Shown in pieces: positions 1 through 5,611 of a stretch of 5,787 nt of DNA. Location of the stretch: NCBI GenBank assembly GCA_030627155.1, contig DAOUSP010000087.1, forward strand, positions 1 through 5,787. Direction: 5' to 3'. Positions within the stretch are counted from its first letter, which is position 1; every line of letters starts with the position of its first letter. The translations under genes and the position numbers were made by a program. A model generated the notes under the pieces. The model searched no databases. It was given only the letters and a program-made list of their open reading frames with translations, and had not been told where the DNA came from. The stretch is from Candidatus Aminicenantota bacterium. Its GTDB lineage: Bacteria; Acidobacteriota; Aminicenantia; Aminicenantales; Aminicenantaceae.

Positions 1-341
1 CTGGCCTTTATCCAATCCATATAAATATCAGGGACTTCCTTTTCCATTTTCCTACAGGTCTCGTTGACCTTATGAAGGTCTTTAGGGACAAACCTGATAC
101 CCCCTACATCTGACTTATGAACAATATGAGGGGATACAATTTTCAACACCAGAGTATCTGAAGGGAACATATCCAGGTCTTTTGCTTCAATGGCCTCTCC
201 CCTCTTCAAAAAGCGAAACCTTGGAACAGGAATGTCCATGGCTTCCAGCATTTGATATACTTCATGTTCCAGCAGAAAGGTGCGGTTATCTTTTTCTGCG
301 TTTTCAAAAATTTGATTTATTCTGTCGAATTGCTTGTTCAT
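1..341 (-). CDS. ADP-forming acyl-CoA synthetase, ATP-grasp (beta-type) domain, N-terminal part
   Basis: Partial gene: the first 113 codons are present and the rest lies beyond base 1. The translation has the usual opening of ADP-forming acetyl/acyl-CoA synthetase beta domains: a helix ending in LLEHEVYQMLEAMDIPVPRF (residues 23-42), then the ATP-grasp signature VLKIVSPHIVHKSDVGGI at 65-82. His75 in the HKSD motif is probably the phosphohistidine known from archaeal beta subunits (from memory). The family converts acyl-CoA + ADP + Pi to free acid + ATP + CoA in the cytoplasm. The gene starts 18 bases after the iorB stop, so it is almost surely co-transcribed. The ATG at 339-341 is preceded in frame by a stop four bases upstream, and homology begins at once, so this start is secure despite no visible Shine-Dalgarno. 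Whether a CoA-binding alpha domain follows in the same protein cannot be seen. Acetyl-, arylacetyl- and branched-chain acyl-CoA are all possible substrates; the operon favours arylacetyl-CoA. Confidence 0.88.
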   Translation of the reverse strand, partial: MNKQFDRINQIFENAEKDNRTFLLEHEVYQMLEAMDIPVPRFRFLKRGEAIEAKDLDMFPSDTLVLKIVSPHIVHKSDVGGIRFVPKDLHKVNETCRKMEKEVPDIYMDWIKA

Positions 342-359
342 TTTCTATTAAAAGGAGTC

Positions 360-932
360 TTAAGAGGCAGCTTCTTTCCCAACTTGAAAGGCCCTTAAAT
401 TCATATTGACAATATTTTCGCCCCTTGTCCTGAATAGAACCTTGATGAATTCCATGAGAGCTTCTTCACCAACCATAAGATATTTCGAAGCAGCTCCAAG
501 TATTACCATGTTCTGTGCACGCGAAGAGCCTGCTTTTTTCGCTATTTTTTCAGAATCAATTAGAACCGCCTTTTTCACAGACCTGATTTCCATCAGGACA
601 TCTTCAATCGGGGGATAGTCAGGAATATTACAAAATGGGTTGGTGCTGGTCACAATGCAGCCATCAGGATTAAGATATTCAACATAACGAAGGGATTCAA
701 GGGGCTCAACACTAATTATTAAGTCTGCTTCTCCTTTTGGGATGAGGTCACTGAATATATGGCTTTTTGACAGACGAAGATGGGACTGTACAGCTCCACC
801 GCGTTGTGCCATTCCATGCACCTCTGCTTGCTTGAAGTTAAGCCCATCTTTAAGGGCCGCATTATCTATTACAAAAGCAATAGAAAGAATCCCCTGACCT
901 CCAACTCCTGCTAAAATGATATCTTGCTTCAT
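360..932 (-). CDS. iorB: Indolepyruvate:ferredoxin oxidoreductase, beta subunit
   Basis: 190-residue protein of the pyruvate/2-ketoacid oxidoreductase gamma-domain type, the usual length for IorB. It opens with MKQDIILAGVGGQGIL, the nucleotide-like loop GVGGQG lying at residues 9-14. EVHGMAQRGG follows at 37-46 and SVEPLESLR at about 74-82, all family hallmarks. With IorA it forms the cytoplasmic enzyme that decarboxylates aryl 2-oxoacids (indolepyruvate, phenylpyruvate, hydroxyphenylpyruvate) to aryl-acetyl-CoA, CO2 and reduced ferredoxin. The reading frame is open 17 codons further upstream, but ATG 930-932 is preferred: it has an AAGGAG ribosome site nine bases ahead, sits one base after the iorA stop (TGA-G-ATG), and starts where the family starts. 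The upstream extension is Lys/Arg-rich and overlaps iorA. It is the second gene of the iorA-iorB-acyl-CoA synthetase operon and shows no damage. Confidence 0.93.
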   Translation of the reverse strand: MKQDIILAGVGGQGILSIAFVIDNAALKDGLNFKQAEVHGMAQRGGAVQSHLRLSKSHIFSDLIPKGEADLIISVEPLESLRYVEYLNPDGCIVTSTNPFCNIPDYPPIEDVLMEIRSVKKAVLIDSEKIAKKAGSSRAQNMVILGAASKYLMVGEEALMEFIKVLFRTRGENIVNMNLRAFQVGKEAAS

Positions 933-933
933 C

Positions 934-2538
934 TCACTTGGCTCCTTTTTTATTCTTTTTCTTTGTTTCCTGGATACACTCACGCAAAGAAATGATAACA
1001 GAAAGTCCGTTATGCTCGATTTCTTCTCTTATCACCTGAATATTTTTTTCCAAATTTTTAGGAAGCGGAACAATCACCCTGATATGCTCTTCAGGGGCTC
1101 CCACTCCTTTTATTATTTTAACCAACTTTTCCCCTGTAGCAAAGGTAGGCTGACCTCCTGTCATAGCCACTGCAGCATTATCCACGATGACAACAGTCAT
1201 ATTGATGTTTGAAGCCATAGCATCTAAAAGAGGAGTAATACCAGAATGAGCAAAAGTTGAATCCCCAATCACTGCAACAGATGGAAAAACACCCACTTCT
1301 GCACCGCCTTTTGCCATGCTCACACTCGCTCCCATGCACACACATGAATCAACTGCTTTGTATGGAGGCAGTGCTCCAAGTGTATAACAACCAATGTCAC
1401 TAAACACACTCGCTTTAGGATATGACTCTAAAGTTTGATTTAGAGCATTGAATGTATCTCCATGAGGGCATCCCTGGCAAAGCTGTGGCGGCCTTGATGC
1501 CAGAATAGAAGAATCGATTCTCAAATGCTCACGGGGGTTCATTCCTAATGCTTCACGCACTGAATCTGGCGAAAGCTCGCCTGTACGGGGTAGATGGCCT
1601 GTTAACTTTCCATGAAGTTTCTTTTCAGGGATTCCAAAAAGTCCTTTTATGGTTTGCTCAATCAATGGATAACCTTCTTCAACAACCAGAACAGTCTCAA
1701 CATGATTCACAAGCTTTGCAATCAAGGCCTCAGGTAGAGGATAAGTTGAAACCTTTAGCAATGAGGGACAGTTTTCTTGGTTTGAGTAATTTTCCATAAC
1801 ATAATTATACCCAATGCCTGAAGCTATAATCCCCAAGGACTTATCATGATCTTTAAGGTCGAGCAAATTAAATGGCGACTTATTCGAGAGTGCTATAAGC
1901 TCGGGTTGTACACTCACAAGATGCGCGAATCGACGGCGCGCATTCATAGGAAGGAGAGTCCAATCCTGGCCTTGGCCATAGCAGATAGGATTTTCTTTTT
2001 TTATTTCTCGTGTTTCTATTCGCGAGCGGCTGTGAGAAAGCCGTGTTACCATGCGGACCATAACAGGAATATTGAATCTCTCGGAAACATCAAATGCACT
2101 ACGGGTCATATCATATGCCTCTTGGTGATTGGAAGGTTCGAAACAAAAAACGTGTGCAAAATGAGCATAATAGCGGCTGTCCTGCTCGTTTTGAGAACTG
2201 TGCATTCCTGGGTCATCAGCTACAACTACTACGAGTCCTCCATTAATGCGTGTAATTGCAGAATTCATAAAAGGATCTGCTGCCACATTCAATCCCACGT
2301 GTTTCATGGATACAAGCGTTCTTTTCCCTGCAAATGAGACCCCAAGAGCTTCTTCATAAGCAACCTTTTCGTTAACACACCAGGTAGCTTTAAATCCTGA
2401 TTCCTTATTTAAGGCCCTAATCATATACTCCATGATTTCTGAAGCTGGCGTTCCTGGATAAGAATATCCTGCTGAAAGGCCTGCATGAATCGCCCCAAGG
2501 GCTACGGCCTCATCTCCTAATAAAATTTCTCTTGCCAT
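934..2538 (-). CDS. iorA: Indolepyruvate:ferredoxin oxidoreductase, alpha subunit, short form without C-terminal ferredoxin domain
   Basis: 534-residue thiamine-diphosphate enzyme subunit. Domain order: pyrimidine-binding domain (about 1-180) with LLGDEAVALGAIHAG, YSYPGTPASEI, NEKVAYEEALG, MKHVGLNVAADP and DDPGMHSSQNEQDSRYYA; a middle domain (about 200-330); and a ThDP/metal-binding domain (about 345-520). The last has LCQGCPHGDTFNAL, SDIGCYTLG, CMGAS, and the GDS...DN metal motif (Gly425-Asp426, Asn454) followed by AMTGGQP. It catalyses CoA- and ferredoxin-dependent decarboxylation of aryl 2-oxoacids together with IorB. Family members usually carry about 60-90 more residues holding two CxxCxxC ferredoxin clusters; here the protein stops after LRECIQETKKKNKKGAK. 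Cys354, Cys357, Cys384 and Cys521 correspond in spacing to the proximal-cluster ligands of two-subunit 2-oxoacid:ferredoxin oxidoreductases (inference). The start has an AAGGGG site at 2545-2550. This is the first gene of the minus-strand operon. The conserved HPGTG after GGQP is replaced by TFATG. The exact 2-oxoacid is uncertain. Confidence 0.92.
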   Translation of the reverse strand: MAREILLGDEAVALGAIHAGLSAGYSYPGTPASEIMEYMIRALNKESGFKATWCVNEKVAYEEALGVSFAGKRTLVSMKHVGLNVAADPFMNSAITRINGGLVVVVADDPGMHSSQNEQDSRYYAHFAHVFCFEPSNHQEAYDMTRSAFDVSERFNIPVMVRMVTRLSHSRSRIETREIKKENPICYGQGQDWTLLPMNARRRFAHLVSVQPELIALSNKSPFNLLDLKDHDKSLGIIASGIGYNYVMENYSNQENCPSLLKVSTYPLPEALIAKLVNHVETVLVVEEGYPLIEQTIKGLFGIPEKKLHGKLTGHLPRTGELSPDSVREALGMNPREHLRIDSSILASRPPQLCQGCPHGDTFNALNQTLESYPKASVFSDIGCYTLGALPPYKAVDSCVCMGASVSMAKGGAEVGVFPSVAVIGDSTFAHSGITPLLDAMASNINMTVVIVDNAAVAMTGGQPTFATGEKLVKIIKGVGAPEEHIRVIVPLPKNLEKNIQVIREEIEHNGLSVIISLRECIQETKKKNKKGAK

Positions 2539-2544
2539 CTAAGT

Positions 2545-2550
2545 CCCCTT
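2545..2550 (-). promoter_or_regulatory. Ribosome binding site of iorA
   Basis: AAGGGG on the minus strand, six bases before the ATG at 2536-2538. It supports that start; the N-terminal homology to IorA begins at the same methionine. Confidence 0.7.
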
Positions 2551-2584
2551 TAATTGGATTTATTGTATTTAATGTGTAAAAAAA

Positions 2585-2614
2585 TTAATAACATAAAGTG
2601 TCCTCTCTTCTCAA
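2585..2614 (-). promoter_or_regulatory. Candidate sigma70-type promoter of the iorAB operon
   Basis: On the minus strand, TTGAGA (2609-2614) fits the -35 box at five of six positions. It is followed after 18 bases by TATTAA (2585-2590), a four-of-six -10 box. Transcription would begin near 2578, giving a 5' leader of about 40 bases with the iorA ribosome site near its end. The region is AT-rich, so chance matches are easy; position and spacing are the main support. Confidence 0.35.
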
Positions 2615-2809
2615 CCTTTTCGATAGATTATTATCTCTCAAGCAGCGTGTCAAGACAATCTAAAACTGCTGTTAACTGAAATTCACGTGAAGATCGGATT
2701 GCATGTGTAGTCAGGGAACCTTCGCTTGATGAGCTGTTAAAAGGAGAAGGTGCTCAAATGGAAGGGACGGAGGTTTTTAATCGATAAGGCAACGATTGCC
2801 ATATGAAGG

Positions 2810-2893
2810 CGGAAGGTAGAGGTCAGAGAGCATTTTAATGGAAAGATCACAATCAAGTTCAATGGAAAAGAATCCAGTAGAATAATCTATTGA
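2810..2893 (+). pseudogene. Possible relic of a transposase/integrase C-terminus
   Basis: A 27-codon frame ending in TGA (2891-2893) reads RKVEVREHFNGKITIKFNGK followed by seven more residues. The pattern (basic start, V-x-V-R-E-x-F-x-G-x-I-x-I-x-F-x-G-K) resembles the small beta-strand domain that ends many integrase-core transposases, such as ISNCY-type elements. A stop (2804-2806) closes the frame just upstream, and I could not find the catalytic core or terminal inverted repeats, so at most a decayed fragment remains. The purine-rich stretch before it (about 2690-2805) has a different texture from its AT-rich surroundings and may be part of the same relic. The similarity is recalled, not searched; a chance ORF is possible. 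Confidence 0.35.
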
Positions 2894-2919
2894 CAATGCG
2901 GAACAAATTATCCCATAAT
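2890..2919 (+). promoter_or_regulatory. Near-consensus sigma70 promoter for the deacylase gene
   Basis: A perfect TTGACA -35 box (2890-2895) is followed, after 18 bases, by CATAAT (2914-2919), which matches TATAAT at five of six positions. This is the best promoter-like sequence in the window. Transcription would start near 2926, leaving a leader of about 175 bases before the deacylase ATG at 3101. The -35 box overlaps the stop codon of the possible transposase relic, so the promoter may derive from the edge of an old mobile element. Confidence 0.55.
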
Positions 2920-2975
2920 TTTCTTCAAAAAGTATAAATTAATAAAGGTACGTTTTGATCTTTAAGATAAATCAC

Positions 2976-3074
2976 AGGTCATCCATTTTTCTTATCAGAA
3001 TAAGTTGGTATCCAAGGTCTGCTTGGATTTTCACTCTCTAAGTATTAGCTGGCGTTACATATGGATGGAAACCT
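2976..3074 (+). promoter_or_regulatory. Candidate structured leader RNA of the deacylase mRNA
   Basis: AGGT-CATCCAT (2976-2986) can pair with ATGGATG-gaa-ACCT (3061-3074), giving 7 + 4 base pairs around a three-base bulge. Inside this closing helix lie three local hairpins: CTTAT/ATAAG (2991-3004, four-base loop), ATCCAAG/CTTGGAT (3010-3028, five-base loop) and CTAA/TTAG (3038-3048). The result is a closed multi-branch fold ending 16 bases before the AGGAGG ribosome site at 3091. The pairing is seen directly. That it forms or regulates anything is inference, and I recognise no known riboswitch class. Short stems arise easily by chance in AT-rich DNA. Confidence 0.3.
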
Positions 3075-3090
3075 GAAAAAGGAACATTTA

Positions 3091-3096
3091 AGGAGG
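3091..3096 (+). promoter_or_regulatory. Strong ribosome binding site of the deacylase gene
   Basis: AGGAGG, a full Shine-Dalgarno core, four bases before the ATG at 3101. It settles the start codon, which also opens directly into a signal peptide. Confidence 0.8.
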
Positions 3097-3100
3097 AAAA

Positions 3101-4930
3101 ATGCTTACAAAAAGTAGACAAAAACTCTCTCTCATCTGTGTTTTATGCGGCTTTTTTATTTTTTTTGTTGCAGTCGATGCAGTACAGAAACCAACGGAAG
3201 AAGTGTTTGATGTCCTGATTAAGAACGCTAAGATCTTCGATGGCTCTGAGCACAATGCATTTAAGGCGGATGTCGCTATTCAAGGGGACACTATTGTCAA
3301 GATCGATCGATCAATCAAAGGAAATGCAAAGAGAATCATCAATGCCAAAGGCCTGTATGTCAGTCCAGGCTTTATCGATCTGCATACTCATGCCGACGAG
3401 GGCATGTACTTCCCTGAAAACAGGCCTGCCTTGAACTACCTCAAACAAGGAGTGACAACGCTTATTGTTGGGCAGTGCGGACAGAGCGCCTGGCCGTTCT
3501 TTGAAAAGGCGGAAGACCAGATGACAAGGTGGACAAATGAGAGCATAGGCCTCAACGCTGCGCTTCTTGTGGGTCATGGAACTGTGCGGCAGCTCGTAAT
3601 GGGAATGGAAAACAGGGCACCTCTGCCGGAAGAGCTGGAAAAGATGAAAGAACTGATCAAAGAGGCCATGGACCAGGGTGCTCATGGGATTTCCACTGGC
3701 CTCGTTTACAGACCGGGTGTTTACAGCAAAACAGATGAGGTTATCGAACTGGTCAAGGTTGTAAAACCCTACGGGGGCATATACCACTCCCACATCCGGG
3801 ATGAACGGGACAAGCTCCTGGAATCGGTGGAAGAGGCAATTGAGATATCCAAAACCACCGGAGTCCCTGCGCACATCTCCCATTTTAAAGTCATGGGAAA
3901 GAAAAACTGGGGACTGGTCAGGGAAGCTTGTGTCTTGATCGAAAAGGCAAGAGAACAAGGGCTGACTATCACCGCTGATCAGTATCCCTACCGCTTCTCC
4001 AACGGTTATCCATACAGAAGCCTGCTTCCCTCCAATGTTTGGGTGGGAGAGGAATTTCAGAACCGTCTGAGCAGCAATGATGTTTTTTCGATCTTCGATT
4101 ACCTGCGGGACGACACTCTCATTGATCTTTACAAAAGAGTTACTCCATATATTCCAATCAATGAACACCATGAACAGTTTCTGAAAAACTTACCCAGAAA
4201 GCGGTTGGTGGAGCTGGTGGGCCAGAATTTGATAAATATTTCCGACTTCAGAGGGATAACCAACCCCAGGGCCAGGATGCTTCTCTTGAGGAAGATGGCA
4301 GACCCAGAATTCGCGGAAAAGGTCTATAAGCTGGTTGAAACTAACATCGAAAATGGGGCTGGGGCAGAAAACATCATCGTTGCCATCTGCAATGAAAAAA
4401 AGTGGCAGGGAAAAACATTAGAGCAGGTAGCAGCTATAAGGGGTGTTTCTATAGGGAAAGCGGCTTTCGATCTTGGGCTCATGGATGCCAAGTGCATCCC
4501 CGTCCAGATGTGCGAAGATGACATCGAGTATATCATGAAAAAAGACTATGTCGGCACGGGAAGTGATGGGGTTGTACCTTTTTACGGAGTTGGACTGACC
4601 CATATCCGATCATTTTCTACGTTTCTGCACAAAATCAAAAAGTATGCTCTGGAGAGGAAAACAGTCTCGGTTCCTCATGTCATAAGAGCACAGACTTCTC
4701 TTCCGGCCAGGATTATGAACTGGGATGACCGGGGCTGGATCAAAACTGGATACAAGGCCGACATTGTGATTTTTGACCTTAATAACATCAAAACCAGAAC
4801 ATCTATCTCCAATCCGCAGGTGTACAGCGAAGGAGTAAATTATCTTCTCATCAACGGCGTTTTGGTCCTGGATGGAGGAAAGTATACAGGAAAACTTCCA
4901 GGAAAAGTCATAAAACTCAAAAAGAGCTGA
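3101..4930 (+). CDS. Exported N-acyl-D-amino-acid deacylase (D-aminoacylase, amidohydrolase family)
   Basis: 609-residue zinc amidohydrolase that probably hydrolyses N-acyl-D-amino acids to a carboxylate and a free D-amino acid. Residues 1-27 look like a Sec signal peptide: KSRQK, a hydrophobic run LSLICVLCGFFIFFVAV, and likely cleavage after VDA. The position before the hydrophobic-run cysteines does not fit a lipobox. The beta-sandwich N-part starts at DVLIKNAKIFDG. Metal-site residues of the family are present: His95 and His97 (GFIDLHTH), Cys126 (VGQCG), His229 (YHSHIRDE), His258 (PAHISHFKVMG) and Asp489 (GTGSDG). In this family the cysteine bridges the metal in place of a carboxylated lysine. 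The C-terminal strand region with LLINGVLVLDGG and TGKLPGKVI is typical. At 609 residues it is longer than the usual 480-530; the extra length is mainly in the signal peptide and a segment of about 310-420 between QYPYR and the SDG motif. It stands alone, divergent from the ior operon. Substrate specificity (aromatic, acidic or other) cannot be read, and a related peptide- or hydantoin-type amidohydrolase is a less likely alternative. Confidence 0.85.
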   Translation: MLTKSRQKLSLICVLCGFFIFFVAVDAVQKPTEEVFDVLIKNAKIFDGSEHNAFKADVAIQGDTIVKIDRSIKGNAKRIINAKGLYVSPGFIDLHTHADEGMYFPENRPALNYLKQGVTTLIVGQCGQSAWPFFEKAEDQMTRWTNESIGLNAALLVGHGTVRQLVMGMENRAPLPEELEKMKELIKEAMDQGAHGISTGLVYRPGVYSKTDEVIELVKVVKPYGGIYHSHIRDERDKLLESVEEAIEISKTTGVPAHISHFKVMGKKNWGLVREACVLIEKAREQGLTITADQYPYRFSNGYPYRSLLPSNVWVGEEFQNRLSSNDVFSIFDYLRDDTLIDLYKRVTPYIPINEHHEQFLKNLPRKRLVELVGQNLINISDFRGITNPRARMLLLRKMADPEFAEKVYKLVETNIENGAGAENIIVAICNEKKWQGKTLEQVAAIRGVSIGKAAFDLGLMDAKCIPVQMCEDDIEYIMKKDYVGTGSDGVVPFYGVGLTHIRSFSTFLHKIKKYALERKTVSVPHVIRAQTSLPARIMNWDDRGWIKTGYKADIVIFDLNNIKTRTSISNPQVYSEGVNYLLINGVLVLDGGKYTGKLPGKVIKLKKS

Positions 4931-4982
4931 CTCCTTAAAGGAATCTGATGTTCTATAACATTGGTATCTATTTATTACGCAG

Positions 4983-5013
4983 CAGCAGATAATATCCGCT
5001 GACCAGGATTTTT
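4983..5013 (+). terminator. Weak candidate terminator after the deacylase gene
   Basis: A 19-base imperfect inverted repeat, CAGCaGATAATATCcGCTG (4983-5001, one mismatch), is followed after seven bases by a run of five T (5009-5013). It lies 53 bases past the deacylase stop. The stem is short, mismatched and AT-rich in the middle, so it is only a plausible intrinsic terminator. No better one is visible in this gap. Confidence 0.25.
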
Positions 5014-5079
5014 AGGCCAGAATTGAGATAATTAATCCTTACAATTTCTATAAATTTATGTTAGAATTTTTTCATAAAA

Positions 5080-5120
5080 TTGTTATTAATTATTTTATTC
5101 ATATTTACTATAGTCCTATA
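5080..5120 (+). promoter_or_regulatory. Promoter/operator region of the Rrf2 gene
   Basis: The 203-base gap before the Rrf2 gene becomes very AT-rich from 5020 on. Possible boxes are TTGTTA (5080-5085) or TTATTA (5083-5088) with TACTAT (5106-5111), the latter pair 17 bases apart; none is convincing. TATAG-TC-CTATA (5109-5120) is a perfect five-base inverted repeat with a two-base centre. It lies directly before the ribosome site AGAGGA (5121-5126), where an autoregulatory Rrf2 operator could sit. The palindrome is seen; its role is inferred from the common autoregulation of Rrf2 proteins. Confidence 0.3.
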
Positions 5121-5133
5121 AGAGGAACAATCA

Positions 5134-5589
5134 ATGATTAGATTGTCTACAAAAGGCCGGTACGGAACACGATTGATGCTAAACCTTGGACTTCACTATA
5201 ACAAAGAAAATAAAGCCATTGTCCTTAAAAACATCTCTGATGAGGAAGAAATTTCCATACGCTATTTGGAACAAATCATAATCCCTTTAAAAATCAACAA
5301 TCTCGTCAAAAGCATTCGTGGAGCAGGAGGAGGATATACATTAGCACGGTCTCCTGAAAAAATAAAATTAAGTGAAATTCTCCATGCGTTAGAAGGCGCA
5401 TGCTGCCTTGTGGAATGTGTAAATGATGAGGAGTATTGCACGCGGACTTCATTTTGTGCAGTACGGGAAGTCTGGAAAGAAGCCAGCATAATGCTAAAAA
5501 ATTATTTTGAAAACCTCACCCTTCAAGATCTCATCAAAATTTCCAAGAAAAAAAATCCGCAAACACTAAAATCAACATTCAATAAATAG
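5134..5589 (+). CDS. Rrf2-family transcriptional regulator, IscR-like with cysteine cluster
   Basis: 151-residue DNA-binding regulator of normal Rrf2 length. It opens with MIRLSTKGRYGTRLMLNLGL, a family hallmark. The winged helix-turn-helix follows: recognition region ISIRYLEQIIIPLKINNLVKS (about 40-60) and the glycine wing IRGAGGGYTLAR (61-72). The sensor segment has Cys95, Cys102 and Cys108 (CVNDEEYC, FCAVREVWKE), spaced 7 and 6 residues apart like the [2Fe-2S] ligands of IscR (Cys92, 98, 104). Two more cysteines, Cys90 and Cys91, immediately precede them. The likely role is to sense Fe-S status, redox state or nitric oxide and to control its own operon. It starts with an AGAGGA site seven bases ahead and is followed after 22 bases by the thiamine-binding protein gene, so the two are probably co-transcribed. 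Target genes and cofactor are not readable; cysteine-containing Rrf2 members include IscR-, NsrR- and CymR-like proteins. Confidence 0.9.
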   Translation: MIRLSTKGRYGTRLMLNLGLHYNKENKAIVLKNISDEEEISIRYLEQIIIPLKINNLVKSIRGAGGGYTLARSPEKIKLSEILHALEGACCLVECVNDEEYCTRTSFCAVREVWKEASIMLKNYFENLTLQDLIKISKKKNPQTLKSTFNK

Positions 5590-5611
5590 GATTATTTCAA
5601 AGGGGAAAAAA

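Noticed and set aside
933..983. Upstream extension of iorB (17 extra codons, start at 983)
   Set aside because: The extra residues are Lys/Arg-rich, overlap iorA and are absent from the family, while ATG 930-932 has a well-placed AAGGAG site.
1846..2337. 163-codon plus-strand frame antisense to iorA
   Set aside because: The minus-strand frame encodes conserved IorA residues across this whole stretch, and the plus frame has no domain or ribosome site.
3010..3031. ATCCAAG/CTTGGAT hairpin followed by TTTT as an intrinsic terminator
   Set aside because: The stem is only seven pairs, the T tract is four bases (3028-3031), one of which is in the stem, and termination here would cut the deacylase leader; treated as part of a possible leader structure instead.
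3061..3117. Small ORF MDGNLKKEHLRRKNAYKK, possible leader peptide overlapping the deacylase start
   Set aside because: No ribosome site upstream, it overlaps the deacylase ribosome site and start, and has no run of regulatory codons; probably chance.
3311..4171. 286-codon open frame on the minus strand inside the deacylase gene
   Set aside because: It lies wholly antisense to a gene with clear family motifs; its translation shows no recognisable domain, and no ribosome site was evident. Long antisense frames like this are a by-product of codon bias.
4929..4945. Near-palindrome GACTCCTTAAAGGAATC at the deacylase stop
   Set aside because: The centre leaves no room for an RNA loop and no T tract follows, so it is not a terminator; no known site was recognised.
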